DNA from: an uncultured Collinsella sp.
GTDB lineage: Bacteria > Actinomycetota > Coriobacteriia > Coriobacteriales > Coriobacteriaceae
NCBI GenBank assembly: GCA_959602875.1
Contig: CAUGVQ010000023.1
Span: 1-23,992, forward strand
Length of the DNA stretch: 23,992 bases
Reading direction: 5' to 3'
The number at the start of each line of letters is the position of its first letter. The first letter of the stretch is position 1. Positions 1-9,440 of this stretch are shown here, one piece after another. The notes beneath the pieces are model-generated. The model saw nothing but the letters and a program-made list of their open reading frames with translations, was not told the origin of the DNA and did not search any database. The position numbers and the translations under genes are program-made.

Positions 1-482
1 ACATCTACGATCTGATGGACCGCTTTGAGGCGGCAAGCGCCACGCGTCTCAAGCTCAACTGGGATGGTGTCGAGCTCGAGCTCGAGAAGGGCGGGGCGGC
101 CGCTCCCGTGGCGCCGCAGATCATGCCGGTCGCCGTGCCGGCCATGCCAGGCGCCGCGGTGAGCGCGCCCGTTGCCGCCCCGGCCGCCGTGCCTGCAGCT
201 CCGGCGCCCGCCGAGGCCGCGCCCGCGCCGGCTGCAAGCGACGCGGGCGTCATTACCGCCCCGCTCGTGGGCGTGTTCTACGCCGCGCCCGCGCCCGACA
301 AGGACCCCTACGTTCAGCCGGGTGACCATGTGAAGAAGGGCGACACGGTCTGCCTGCTCGAAGCCATGAAGATGATGAGCGAGGTCGAGGCCCCCTGCGA
401 TTGCACGATCGAGGAGGTGCTCGTCGCCGACGGCGAGCTCGTGGAGTTTGGCGCGGCGCTCATCCGCTACCGCGAGGACTAA
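1..482 (+). CDS. accB: Biotin carboxyl carrier protein of acetyl-CoA carboxylase (5' partial)
   Basis: This is the carrier subunit of acetyl-CoA carboxylase. It carries the biotin that AccC carboxylates and AccD/AccA then use to make malonyl-CoA. The frame is open from the first bases of the window (codons begin at position 3), so the start codon lies upstream and only the C-terminal part is seen. An N-terminal piece (IYDLMDRFEA, then LKLNWDGVELELEKGG) typical of BCCP is followed by a long Ala/Pro linker at about 120-240. The biotinyl domain comes last. The biotinylation motif EAMKMM is visible, with the modified lysine at codon 369-371. The accC start follows the stop by 10 bases, so the two are co-transcribed. 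The family assignment is secure. The true length cannot be given from this window. Confidence 0.96.
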   Translation, partial: IYDLMDRFEAASATRLKLNWDGVELELEKGGAAAPVAPQIMPVAVPAMPGAAVSAPVAAPAAVPAAPAPAEAAPAPAASDAGVITAPLVGVFYAAPAPDKDPYVQPGDHVKKGDTVCLLEAMKMMSEVEAPCDCTIEEVLVADGELVEFGAALIRYRED

Positions 483-492
483 CGGGGTAGCC

Positions 493-1917
493 ATGTTCAA
501 GCGCATTTTGATCGCAAACCGCGGGGAGATCGCCGTCCGCATCTTCCGCGCGTGCCGCGAGCTCGATATCGAGCCCGTGGTGGTGTGCTCCGAGGCGGAC
601 CGCGAGGCGCTGCACGTGCAGCTTGCGGAACACGCCTACTGCATTGGCCCGGCGCCCTCCGCAGAGAGCTACCTCAACGTCGACGCAATCCTTACCGTTG
701 CCAAGGCGGCCCACTGCGACGCCATCCACCCCGGTTACGGTTTCCTTTCCGAGAACGCCGATTTTGCCCGCCGCTGTGCGGCCGAGGGCATTGCCTTCAT
801 AGGCCCCTCCGCCGAGGTCATCGAGCAGATGGGCAACAAGGCGGCCGCGCGCGAGCTCATGAAGAGCGCGGGCGTGCCCGTGGTTCCCGGCTCCGACGGC
901 AGCGTGCCGGACGCCAAAACAGGCGCCAAGATTGCCGAGGAGATCGGCTACCCCGTCCTCATCAAGGCCGCGGCGGGCGGCGGCGGCCGCGGTATGCGCC
1001 GCGTCTTTGACCCCGCGCAGTTCGAGGACCTTTTTGAGGAAGCCCGCGCCGAGTCGCGCGCGTGCTTCAACGACGACGAGATGTACCTCGAGAAGCTCGT
1101 CTTGAACCCGCATCACATCGAGTTCCAGATTATGGCCGACGCCCACGGCAACGTGGTTGAGCTGGGCGAGCGCGACTGCTCCATCCAGCGCCGCGGCCAG
1201 AAGATGATCGAGGAGACCCCTTCGCGCCAGCTCACGCCCGAGCTCCGTGCGCAGATGGGCGAGGCGGCCGTCCGCGCGGCGCGCGCAGCCGGTTACGTGA
1301 ACGCGGGCACCATCGAGTTCGTGCTCGACCCCTCGGGCGCGTTCTACTTCATCGAGATGAACACGCGCATCCAGGTCGAGCATCCCATCACCGAGATTGT
1401 GACGGCGACCGACCTCGTGCGCGAGCAGATCCGAGTGGCCGCGGGCCTTACGCTCAGCTTCACGCAGGACGACGTTCGCCCGCGCGGCCACGCCATCGAG
1501 TGCCGTATCAATGCCGAGGATCCCGCCCGCAACTTCCTGCCCGTCCCCGGGCGCGTGGGCTTTCTGCACCTGCCGGGCGGCGCGGGCGTGCGTGTGGATT
1601 CGGGCCTCTACGCAGGCTGTGAGCTGCCGCCGTATTACGACTCGCTCATCGCCAAGCTCATCGTGTGGGCGCCGACGCGCCTCGAGGCCATCCGCCGGAT
1701 GCGCCGCGCGTTGGAAGAGACCATTGTCGACGGCCTCACCACCAACATAGACCTTTTGCACCAGATCATGTATCACCCCCAGTTTGTGCGCGGCACCTAC
1801 GACACGTCGTTTATCGACGCCAATCTCGACACGCTCCTTGCCTGGAGCGCGGGCGTGGACGAGGAGCTGGCCGAGGACGCCGTTGCAACCGATTCTGCAA
1901 AGGAGCGTGAGGCCTGA
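493..1917 (+). CDS. accC: Acetyl-CoA carboxylase, biotin carboxylase subunit
   Basis: The protein carboxylates the biotin on AccB using ATP and bicarbonate. It has 474 residues, slightly longer than the usual 445-450 because of an acidic C-terminal tail (about 452-474). The N-terminal domain starts MFKRILIANRGEIAVR. The ATP-grasp core has Lys116, Lys159 and the glycine-rich loop GGGGRGM at 162-168. The metal/substrate motif EMNTRIQVEH includes Glu288, Asn290 and Arg292, the same numbers as in the E. coli enzyme. I chose the ATG at 493 because the family begins with this sequence. An in-frame start further upstream would overlap accB. The stop TGA at 1915-1917 shares its last base with the accD start, which implies translational coupling. 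Confidence 0.97.
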   Translation: MFKRILIANRGEIAVRIFRACRELDIEPVVVCSEADREALHVQLAEHAYCIGPAPSAESYLNVDAILTVAKAAHCDAIHPGYGFLSENADFARRCAAEGIAFIGPSAEVIEQMGNKAAARELMKSAGVPVVPGSDGSVPDAKTGAKIAEEIGYPVLIKAAAGGGGRGMRRVFDPAQFEDLFEEARAESRACFNDDEMYLEKLVLNPHHIEFQIMADAHGNVVELGERDCSIQRRGQKMIEETPSRQLTPELRAQMGEAAVRAARAAGYVNAGTIEFVLDPSGAFYFIEMNTRIQVEHPITEIVTATDLVREQIRVAAGLTLSFTQDDVRPRGHAIECRINAEDPARNFLPVPGRVGFLHLPGGAGVRVDSGLYAGCELPPYYDSLIAKLIVWAPTRLEAIRRMRRALEETIVDGLTTNIDLLHQIMYHPQFVRGTYDTSFIDANLDTLLAWSAGVDEELAEDAVATDSAKEREA

Positions 1918-2783
1918 TGTCCGGAATCCTTGCCGAGCGCCGGCGCCGTCTGCTCGCGCTCAAGAAGCTCCGCGGCGGCGCGCCTGCGGTAGAGGCCGAG
2001 CGCCGCACCTGCCCGGGCTGCGGGCGGCCATTGGTTGAAGAGGAGCTCGTCGCTAACCAGCGTGTCTGCCCCTACTGCGGCTTCCACTTTGCCATGCCCG
2101 CGCGCGAGCGCCTCGCGCTCGTGCTGGACGATGGGAGCTTCCGCGAGCTCGATCGCAGCCTCGTCTCCAAAAACCCGCTCGACTTCCCCGGCTACCCCGA
2201 GAAGCTGCGCGACCTGCAGGCAAGTACGGACCTCGCCGACACTCTCGTCACCGCGACGGGCAAGATCGGCGGCGTGCGCGTGGCCGTGGCCGCGCTCGAC
2301 ACGCGCTTCCTTATGGGCAGCATGGGTGCTGTGGTGGGCGAGAAACTCACCCGTCTGATTGAGCGCGCATCGCGCCAGCACCTGCCGCTCATCGTGTTTT
2401 CCGCTTCGGGCGGCGCGCGCATGCAGGAGGGCATCATCTCGCTCATGCAGATGGCCAAGACCTCCGCTGCCATTGAGCGCTTCTCCACGCGCGGTGGCCT
2501 GTTCATCTCGGTGCTCACGCACCCCACCACGGGCGGCGTGACCGCGAGCTTTGCGAGCTTGGGCGACATCATGCTCGCCGAGCCCGGCGCGCTCGTGGGC
2601 TTTGCCGGCCCGCGCGTGATTGAGCAGACCATTGGCGAGAAGCTCCCCGACGGCTTCCAGAGTGCCGAGTTCCAGATGGCGCACGGCTTTATCGACGCCG
2701 TGGTTCCGCGGGCGCGCATACGCCGCACGCTCATCCGCCTGCTTGCACTTCACGGTAAGGGAGGTGCCGAATATGTCCGCTAA
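1917..2783 (+). CDS. accD: Acetyl-CoA carboxylase, carboxyltransferase beta subunit
   Basis: AccD is half of the carboxyltransferase that moves the carboxyl group from biotin to acetyl-CoA, as an A2D2 complex with AccA. The 288-residue protein has an N-terminal four-cysteine zinc ribbon (Cys32, Cys35, Cys51, Cys54 in CPGCG...CPYCG) followed by a crotonase-fold carboxyltransferase domain. That domain has the motif SASGGARMQEG and later GFAGPRVIEQT, both typical of AccD. The start ATG overlaps the accC stop by one base, and AAAGGAG lies at 1899-1905 upstream. Its 3' end overlaps the accA start by 11 bases. The length matches the family. Confidence 0.97.
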   Translation: MSGILAERRRRLLALKKLRGGAPAVEAERRTCPGCGRPLVEEELVANQRVCPYCGFHFAMPARERLALVLDDGSFRELDRSLVSKNPLDFPGYPEKLRDLQASTDLADTLVTATGKIGGVRVAVAALDTRFLMGSMGAVVGEKLTRLIERASRQHLPLIVFSASGGARMQEGIISLMQMAKTSAAIERFSTRGGLFISVLTHPTTGGVTASFASLGDIMLAEPGALVGFAGPRVIEQTIGEKLPDGFQSAEFQMAHGFIDAVVPRARIRRTLIRLLALHGKGGAEYVR

Positions 2784-3687
2784 CAGCACCAGCGAGAGTG
2801 CGCAGGGGGTCACGGCTGTGAGCACCGATACGACCGCAAGCGCCGGCGCGCCCCGCACGGCAATCGCCACGGGCGCGCCTACCGCGGCGGAGCGCGTGGC
2901 CTTGGCGCGCCACCCCGGTCGCCCCGGCACGGCCGAGATCGTGGAGGCCCTCTTCAGCGACTTCTTCGAGCAGAAGGGCGACCGCGCTTCTACCGACGAC
3001 CCGAGTATCCTGGGCGGCATCGCCCTTTTTCACGGGGTCCCCGTCACGGTGCTCGGCCACCGCAAGGGCTCCAACATCGAGGAGCGCGTCGAGATGAACT
3101 TTGGCATGCCCTCGCCCGAGGGCTACCGCAAGGCGCAGCGTATCATGCGCGCCGCCGAGAAGTTCGGCCGCCCCATCATCACCTTTGTTGACACGCCCGG
3201 TGCCTACCCGGGCCTCGAGGCCGAGGAGCACGGTCAGGGCGAGGCCATCGCCCGCACCATCGAGCTCATGAGCGCGCTCACCGTCCCCACTATCGCCGTC
3301 ATCACCGGCGAGGGCGGTTCGGGCGGAGCGCTCGCGCTCGCCGTGGGCAACCGCGTGCTCATGCTCGAGAATGCCGTCTACTCGGTGCTCTCGCCCGAGG
3401 GTTTCGCAAGCATCCTGTGGAAGGACGCGAGCCGCGCGGACGAGGCCTCGGAGGTCATGAAGCTCACCGCGGCAGACCTCCTCTCCCTCGGCGTGATCGA
3501 CGCCGTGGTGCCCGAGCCCGAGGGCGGCGCGCACGAGAATCCCGAGGCGCTCTACCAGGTGCTCGACACCTATCTCACCCGCGAGCTTGCGCGCGTGTCC
3601 AAGATGAGCCGCGCCGCGGTGGCCGAGGATCGCTACCGCAAGTTCCGCGCCATGGGCGCCGCCGCCGTCAAGAGGGGGCGCGCATGA
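2773..3687 (+). CDS. accA: Acetyl-CoA carboxylase, carboxyltransferase alpha subunit
   Basis: AccA is the partner of AccD in the carboxyltransferase. The protein has 304 residues if it starts at the ATG at 2773, which sits just after AAGGGAGG inside the end of accD. Family hallmarks are LARHPGRPGT near residue 45, GHRKGSNIEER, FVDTPGAYPG, GEGGSGGALAL and the ENAVYSVLSPEG block. The first 40 or so residues are a Ser/Thr/Ala-rich low-complexity stretch, in place of the helical N-terminus of the E. coli protein. That stretch is unusual but harmless to the core fold. The stop overlaps the fabH start by four bases (ATGA at 3684-3687), so AccA and FabH are probably translationally coupled. Confidence 0.96.
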   Translation: MSANSTSESAQGVTAVSTDTTASAGAPRTAIATGAPTAAERVALARHPGRPGTAEIVEALFSDFFEQKGDRASTDDPSILGGIALFHGVPVTVLGHRKGSNIEERVEMNFGMPSPEGYRKAQRIMRAAEKFGRPIITFVDTPGAYPGLEAEEHGQGEAIARTIELMSALTVPTIAVITGEGGSGGALALAVGNRVLMLENAVYSVLSPEGFASILWKDASRADEASEVMKLTAADLLSLGVIDAVVPEPEGGAHENPEALYQVLDTYLTRELARVSKMSRAAVAEDRYRKFRAMGAAAVKRGRA

Positions 3688-4655
3688 GGGGCGTGAAGAT
3701 TATTGGCACGGGGTCGGCGCTGCCGAGCCGTGTTGTCACCAACGACGACATGGCGCAGATGGTCGATACCTCCGACGAGTGGATCTCTACCCGCACGGGC
3801 ATCCGTTCGCGCTGCTGGTGCGCCGCGGGCGAGAGCCAGTACACGCTTGCCCGCGATGCCGCAAAGCGCGCGCTTGAAGCCGCCGGTGTCGCGCCCGACG
3901 AGGTGGGGGTGTGCCTCGTGGCAACCTTCACGGCGAGCGCGGCGACGCCGTCCGCGGCCTGCCTTATCCAGCGTGACCTGGGTCTTGCCGAAGATGCCTT
4001 CTGTCTGGACGTCAACGCGGCGTGCGCGGGCTTTGTCTACGCGCTCGCGGTGGCCGAGAGTCTGCTTGCCCGCGGGGATAAGCGCTACGCCCTAGTGGTG
4101 GGTGCCGAGGAGCTCAGCCGCGTGATGGATATGTCCGACCGCACCACCTGCGTGCTCTTTGGCGACGGTGCCGGTGCGTGTGTGCTCGAGGCTGCGGAGG
4201 GCTATCCCGCCCTGCACGCGGTCTGGGGCTCGCGCGGCAACGGTGAGGCGCTTGCCGCGCCGGGCGTGAACGCCGTGCGTAACGAGGAAGGTGCGGTGTG
4301 CCCGTCATACCTCACCATGGACGGCCGGGCGGTCTTTCGCTTTGCGACCGAGGTGCTGCCGCGCTGCTGCGCGGAGGTGCTCGAGCGCGCGGGCGCCTCG
4401 GCCACCGACGTCGACCGCTACGTGTTCCACCAGGCAAACAAGCGCATCGTGGACGTTGCCGTGAGAAAGCTCGGGCTCGATCCCGCCAAGTGCGCCGGCA
4501 ACATCGACCACACGGGCAACACGAGCGCGGCGAGCGTGCCGATACTGCTTGACGAGCTCGTGCGCGAGGGCGCGCTCAGCTCGGGCGACCGCGTGGTGCT
4601 CGCAGGCTTTGGCGCCGGCCTCACCTGGGCGGGCTGCTTGGCCGAGCTCGCATAA
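3684..4655 (+). CDS. fabH: Beta-ketoacyl-ACP synthase III
   Basis: FabH condenses an acyl-CoA primer with malonyl-ACP and so starts each fatty acid chain in the cytoplasm. The 323-residue thiolase-fold protein has the full catalytic triad: Cys114 in NAACAGF, His249 in FHQANKRI and Asn279 in HTGNTSAAS. The N-terminal TSDEWISTRTGI block is a FabH signature. The start ATG overlaps the accA stop. The length is normal. Primer preference (acetyl versus branched acyl-CoA) cannot be read from the sequence by eye. An 88-bp inverted repeat element lies just downstream and separates it from fabK. Confidence 0.97.
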   Translation: MRGVKIIGTGSALPSRVVTNDDMAQMVDTSDEWISTRTGIRSRCWCAAGESQYTLARDAAKRALEAAGVAPDEVGVCLVATFTASAATPSAACLIQRDLGLAEDAFCLDVNAACAGFVYALAVAESLLARGDKRYALVVGAEELSRVMDMSDRTTCVLFGDGAGACVLEAAEGYPALHAVWGSRGNGEALAAPGVNAVRNEEGAVCPSYLTMDGRAVFRFATEVLPRCCAEVLERAGASATDVDRYVFHQANKRIVDVAVRKLGLDPAKCAGNIDHTGNTSAASVPILLDELVREGALSSGDRVVLAGFGAGLTWAGCLAELA

Positions 4656-4660
4656 ACGCT

Positions 4661-4748
4661 CATTTGGGGACGGGGTCGTTTTGCCAATGAAGCGGCCTGC
4701 CCCCAGCGTGACAGCAAGGCATGAGCAAAACGACCCCGTCTCCAAACG
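4661..4748. repeat. REP-like long inverted repeat between fabH and fabK
   Basis: Two 24-base arms (4661-4684 and 4725-4748) are reverse complements at 22 of 24 positions. The core is GACGGGGTCGTTTTGC on the left and GCAAAACGACCCCGTC on the right. The 40-base spacer holds a smaller imperfect stem (GCCTGC against GCAAGGC). The element fills nearly all of the gap between the fabH stop and the fabK ribosome binding site and encodes nothing. Its layout, GC-rich arms ending in a GTCGTTTTG-like tract, resembles repetitive extragenic elements moved by single-strand (Y1/RAYT, IS200-like) transposases. That link is inference from memory of the general pattern. In the mRNA it would fold into a very stable hairpin. 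Confidence 0.8.
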
Positions 4749-4785
4749 GGCGGCGGCAAAACGATAGAAAGGGTTGCGACTACCT

Positions 4786-5718
4786 ATGAAGAAGCTGAAC
4801 GAGATTCTGGGGACCGAGTTTCCCATCATCCAGGGAGGCATGGCCAACATCGCCACCGGCGCGTTTGCGGCCGCGTGCTCCAACGCCGGTGCGCTTGGCC
4901 TTGTAGCCGGCGGCGGCCTCGACGGCGAGAGCCTGCGCAAAGAGATCCGCGCTGCCCGCGCCGCGACGGACAAGCCCTTTGGCGTGAACCTCATGCTCAT
5001 GAACCCGCACATCGACGAGTGCGCTCAGGTCGTTATCGAGGAGGGCGTTAAGGTCATCACCACCGGCGCCGGCAACCCTGCCAAGTATATCGAGGCGTGG
5101 AAGGCGGCCGGCATCAAGGTGTTCCCCGTGGTTGCCGCACCCATTCTTGCCAAGCGCCTCGCGCGCCTGCCCATCGACGGCATTATTGCCGAGGGTACCG
5201 AGTCCGGCGGGCACGTGGGCGAGGCCACCACGATGGCGCTCGTTCCCGCGGTGGTCGACGCCGTGCCGGAGCTTCCTGTCATCGCGGCGGGCGGCATTGC
5301 CGACGGTCGCGGCATGGCGGCTGCCTTTGCGCTCGGCGCCTGCGGTGTGCAGATCGGCACGTGCCTGCTCGCGAGCGAGGAGTGCCCCATCCACCAGAAC
5401 TATAAGGAGAAGGTTGTCTCCGCGGGCGTGAACGACACCGTGGTCACAGGCCGTCCGGCGGGTGCTCCCGTACGCTGCCTCAAGAACAAGATGACCAAGA
5501 AGTATCTGGAGCTCGAGCGCACCGACACCAAGCGCGACGAGCTCGAGGCCCTCACCCTCGGCAGCCTCCGTCGCGCCGTGTTTGACGGCGACGTGGATAC
5601 CGGCAGCTTCATGTGCGGTCAGGTGGCGGGCATGGTGCATGAGGTGCGCCCCGTTCGCGCCATTCTGGAGGACATGATGGCCGGCTGCCGCTCGGTCATC
5701 GCCGGATTGGAGGCGTAG
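4786..5718 (+). CDS. fabK: Enoyl-ACP reductase II (FMN-dependent)
   Basis: FabK reduces trans-2-enoyl-ACP with NAD(P)H through FMN, the last step of each elongation cycle. The 310-residue TIM-barrel protein starts MKKLNEILGTEFPIIQGGMA. It has the phosphate/FMN-binding glycines and the ESGGHVGE motif with His143, which matches the catalytic histidine of pneumococcal FabK. The start ATG at 4786 follows GAAAGGG at 4767-4773. A TTG in frame at 4774 was not chosen because it touches that site. No FabI is visible, so FabK may be the only enoyl reductase of the operon. FabK enzymes are generally insensitive to triclosan. A general nitronate monooxygenase-like protein is the alternative, but the operon context argues against it. 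Confidence 0.94.
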   Translation: MKKLNEILGTEFPIIQGGMANIATGAFAAACSNAGALGLVAGGGLDGESLRKEIRAARAATDKPFGVNLMLMNPHIDECAQVVIEEGVKVITTGAGNPAKYIEAWKAAGIKVFPVVAAPILAKRLARLPIDGIIAEGTESGGHVGEATTMALVPAVVDAVPELPVIAAGGIADGRGMAAAFALGACGVQIGTCLLASEECPIHQNYKEKVVSAGVNDTVVTGRPAGAPVRCLKNKMTKKYLELERTDTKRDELEALTLGSLRRAVFDGDVDTGSFMCGQVAGMVHEVRPVRAILEDMMAGCRSVIAGLEA

Positions 5719-5723
5719 GCGAC

Positions 5724-6689
5724 ATGGCGCTTGCATTTCTGTTTGCTGGCCAGGGCTCGCAGCATGCGGGCATGGGCCGCGACCTGTACGAGGCCTACCC
5801 GACGTTTGCCCGCGTGATTGACGCGGCGGACGAGGCGCTCGACTTTGACCTCAAGACCCTTATGTTCGAGGACCCCGAGGGCAAGATTTCAGACACCGCC
5901 TACACCCAGCCGGCGATGGTTGCCTTTGCCTGCGGCATGGCGGCGGTGCTGGCGGAGCACGGCATCGAGGCCGACTTTGCCGCCGGCCTTTCGCTGGGCG
6001 AGTACTCCGCCCTTGCCTACGCGGGCGTGTTCGAGCCGGCGCAGGCCGTGGCGCTTGCGGCCTTCCGCGGGCGCGCGATGGCCGACGCCGCCGCGGGGCG
6101 CGACACCGCGATGATCTCCATCTTGGGTGCGGACCGCGCCCAGGTGGAGCAGGCGGTCGAGGCGGCCCAGGCGGCTGCCGCGGCGGGCGAGGTCGTTGAG
6201 GTCTCTAACTACAACTGCCCTGGTCAGACGGTTATCGCCGGTGACGCGGCGCCCGTGGCCGACGCCGCCGCTCGCGCCAAGGAGGCGGGCGCGCGCCGCT
6301 GCATCCCACTCAAGGTCTCCGGCCCCTTCCACACCTCGCTTCTAGCCCCCGCGGGCGAGGCGCTCCGCGAGCGCTTTGCAACCGAGAGCTTTGGCGCCAT
6401 GCGCGTGCCGGTACTCTTCAACACGCTCGGCCGCGAGATGGGCGAGGCCGAGCTCGACGCCGCATCGCTCACCGGCAGCACGGCCGAGGCCGTGCCCGAC
6501 CTCCTCATCCGCCAGGTGCAAAGCGCCGTGCGTATGGAGGAGACGATCCATCGCCTGGCCGAGCTCGGCGTCGACCGCGTGATCGAGATCGGTCCGGGCA
6601 AGGTGCTCTCGGGCCTTGTGCGCAAGACGGAGCCCGGCATTACCTGCACGCCTGTTGAGACGGTGGCAGACGTCGAGGCCCTCGCGTAG
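5724..6689 (+). CDS. fabD: Malonyl-CoA:ACP transacylase
   Basis: FabD transfers malonyl from CoA to acyl carrier protein, supplying FabH and FabF. The 321-residue protein begins FLFAGQGSQHAGMG, has the nucleophile Ser90 in GLSLGEYSAL, and has the partner His203 in SGPFHTSLL. These are the standard acyltransferase motifs. A GGAGG site at 5709-5713 lies 10 bases before the ATG, inside the end of fabK. The C-terminal part (VIEIGPGKVLSGLV) is also typical. The length is slightly above the 310 usual for the family. Confidence 0.97.
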   Translation: MALAFLFAGQGSQHAGMGRDLYEAYPTFARVIDAADEALDFDLKTLMFEDPEGKISDTAYTQPAMVAFACGMAAVLAEHGIEADFAAGLSLGEYSALAYAGVFEPAQAVALAAFRGRAMADAAAGRDTAMISILGADRAQVEQAVEAAQAAAAAGEVVEVSNYNCPGQTVIAGDAAPVADAAARAKEAGARRCIPLKVSGPFHTSLLAPAGEALRERFATESFGAMRVPVLFNTLGREMGEAELDAASLTGSTAEAVPDLLIRQVQSAVRMEETIHRLAELGVDRVIEIGPGKVLSGLVRKTEPGITCTPVETVADVEALA

Positions 6690-6749
6690 TAACCAACGGT
6701 GACTAAAGGGGCGGGGCGGCTTGCCAGCCCCGTGCAAGAAAGGATTGCC

Positions 6750-7505
6750 ATGCAGGACTATCCCAAGAACCTTGCCGGTAGGTGCGCCATCATCACCGGT
6801 GGCAGCCGCGGCATCGGCCGCGCTGTCGCGCTCGAGCTTGCGGCGCGCGGGGCAAACATCGTCTTTAGCTACGCGGGCAACGCCGCAGCCGCAGAGAAGA
6901 CCCGCACAGATGTTGCGGCGCTCGGTGTCGAGGTCCGCGCTATTCAGGCAAACGCGACCGACCCGGAGGCGGCGGGTGCCTTGGTGGATGCGGCCAAGGA
7001 GCTCGGCGGGGTGGATATCCTCGTCAACAACGCCGGCATCACGCGCGACAAGCTCGCGGCGCGCATGAGCGCCGAGGACTTCGAAGCGGTCATCGCCACC
7101 AACCTCACGGGCGCTTTCCTCATGACCAAGGCGGTCCTCCGCCCGATGATGCGCGCCCGCGCCGGCGCCATCGTCAACCTGAGCTCGGTCGTGGGCCTGC
7201 GCGGCAACGCCGGTCAGGCTAACTACGCTGCAAGCAAGGCGGGCCTTATTGGCATGACCAAGTCCGTCGCCCGCGAGGTCGCCGCGGCCGGCATCCGTGT
7301 GAACGCGGTCGCCCCCGGCTTCATCGCGACCGACATGACCGACGCCATGCCCGAGGCTGCGCGCACCGCGACCCTCGCCCAGATCCCGGCGGGCCACCTC
7401 GGCGAGCCCGAGGACGTGGCGCATGCCGTCGCGTTCCTCGTCTCCGACGAGTCCGCCTACATCACGGGACAAGTTTTGGCCATCGACGGCGGCATGTCCA
7501 TGTAA
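6750..7505 (+). CDS. fabG: 3-oxoacyl-ACP reductase (NADPH)
   Basis: FabG reduces beta-ketoacyl-ACP to beta-hydroxyacyl-ACP. The 251-residue short-chain dehydrogenase has the nucleotide loop TGGSRGIG (17-24), NNAGITRD (93-100), the catalytic serine at about 146, and Tyr159/Lys163 in YAASK. I chose the ATG at 6750 because AAGAAAGGA lies directly upstream. A GTG at 6699 in the same frame would add 17 residues that do not look like FabG. The 60-base gap after fabD contains a small hairpin formed by GGGGCGGC and GCCAGCCCC at about 6713-6731. SDR paralogues are common, but the motifs and the position in the operon make FabG the clear call. Confidence 0.96.
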   Translation: MQDYPKNLAGRCAIITGGSRGIGRAVALELAARGANIVFSYAGNAAAAEKTRTDVAALGVEVRAIQANATDPEAAGALVDAAKELGGVDILVNNAGITRDKLAARMSAEDFEAVIATNLTGAFLMTKAVLRPMMRARAGAIVNLSSVVGLRGNAGQANYAASKAGLIGMTKSVAREVAAAGIRVNAVAPGFIATDMTDAMPEAARTATLAQIPAGHLGEPEDVAHAVAFLVSDESAYITGQVLAIDGGMSM

Positions 7506-7529
7506 CGGCTTACCCTGGCGCCGCATCCT

Positions 7530-7610
7530 GCCCTTCAATCGTCGGGCATGGCCCTTAAGGCCTATGCCCTCCTCTTTCAGGGCAACCTACGGCACCAGGG
7601 CAACCCGCTT
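7530..7610 (+). promoter_or_regulatory. Competing hairpins in the fabG-fabF gap (possible attenuator)
   Basis: The 169-base gap between fabG and fabF contains several segments that can pair in more than one way. GGGCATGGCC (7544-7553) pairs with GGCCTATGCCC (7559-7569), with one bulged T and a CTTAA loop. TGCCCT (7565-7570), part of that stem, can instead pair with AGGGCA at 7579-7584 or at 7597-7602. These last two lie in a direct repeat of CAGGGCAACC with an 18-base period (7578-7587 and 7596-7605). GCCC at 7530-7533 is another partner for the first GGGC. No long T run follows, so a simple intrinsic terminator is not supported. The function is inferred only. Confidence 0.45.
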
Positions 7611-7674
7611 CACCGGCACGTTTCACTTGTCCGGTGGTTCCTCTTGATTCGTTTCCTCCTGAAAGGAGTTTCCT

Positions 7675-8925
<1,251 letters not shown>

Positions 8926-8928
8926 CCC

Positions 8929-9414
8929 ATGGCTGATATCGATACTGCTACCGAGACGGGCGCGCAGCGCCTCGCGCTCGACTCCAACCAGATCGCCCAG
9001 ATCCTGCCGCACCGCTATCCCTTTGCGCTCGTCGACCGCATCACCGACGGCGAGGCGGGCGCGTGGGCACGGGGGCGCCTCTGCGTGAGCACCTCGAGCC
9101 CGGTATTCTGCGGCCACTTCCCGCAGTACCACGTGCTTCCCGGCGTGCTCATCGTCGAGGCCCTCGCCCAGACCGCGGCCGTGGCCATGCTCTCGCTTCC
9201 CGAGAACGCCGGTAAGCTCGGCTTCTTTGCCCAGATCAAAGACGCCCGTTTCAAACAGCAGGTGCGCCCCGGTGACGTGCTCGAGCTTGAGGCGCGCGTG
9301 ACCCGCACCCGCGGCGCGTTTGCCTTTATCGACGCCGAGGCACGCGTCGACGGCAAGGTCGCGGCCACGGCCGAGCTCACGCTCGCGCTCGGTTCCGGCG
9401 AGGGTGTACACTAG
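8929..9414 (+). CDS. fabZ: 3-hydroxyacyl-ACP dehydratase
   Basis: FabZ dehydrates beta-hydroxyacyl-ACP to the trans-2-enoyl-ACP that FabK reduces. The 161-residue hot-dog-fold protein has ILPHRYPFALVDRI (25-38), the catalytic His63 in CGHFPQYHVLPGV and Glu77 in VEALAQTAAV. The spacing between the two matches E. coli FabZ. About ten extra residues are present at the N-terminus. GGGAGGG at the end of fabF serves as the ribosome site, and the ATG follows the fabF stop by three bases. The fabZ stop codon lies inside the hairpin that precedes the regulator gene. Confidence 0.96.
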   Translation: MADIDTATETGAQRLALDSNQIAQILPHRYPFALVDRITDGEAGAWARGRLCVSTSSPVFCGHFPQYHVLPGVLIVEALAQTAAVAMLSLPENAGKLGFFAQIKDARFKQQVRPGDVLELEARVTRTRGAFAFIDAEARVDGKVAATAELTLALGSGEGVH

Positions 9415-9432
9415 GCGCGACCGCGCACCTAG
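9411..9432 (+). promoter_or_regulatory. Palindrome before the MarR-type gene
   Basis: CTAGG (9411-9415) and CCTAG (9428-9432) flank an inner GCG/CGC stem with an ACCG loop, with one C-A mismatch between the two stems. The element covers the fabZ stop and touches the AGGGGG ribosome site at 9431-9436. It could be a translational control hairpin or a DNA operator for autoregulation by the MarR-type protein. Neither use is shown. Confidence 0.4.
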
Positions 9433-9440
9433 GGGGTTAT

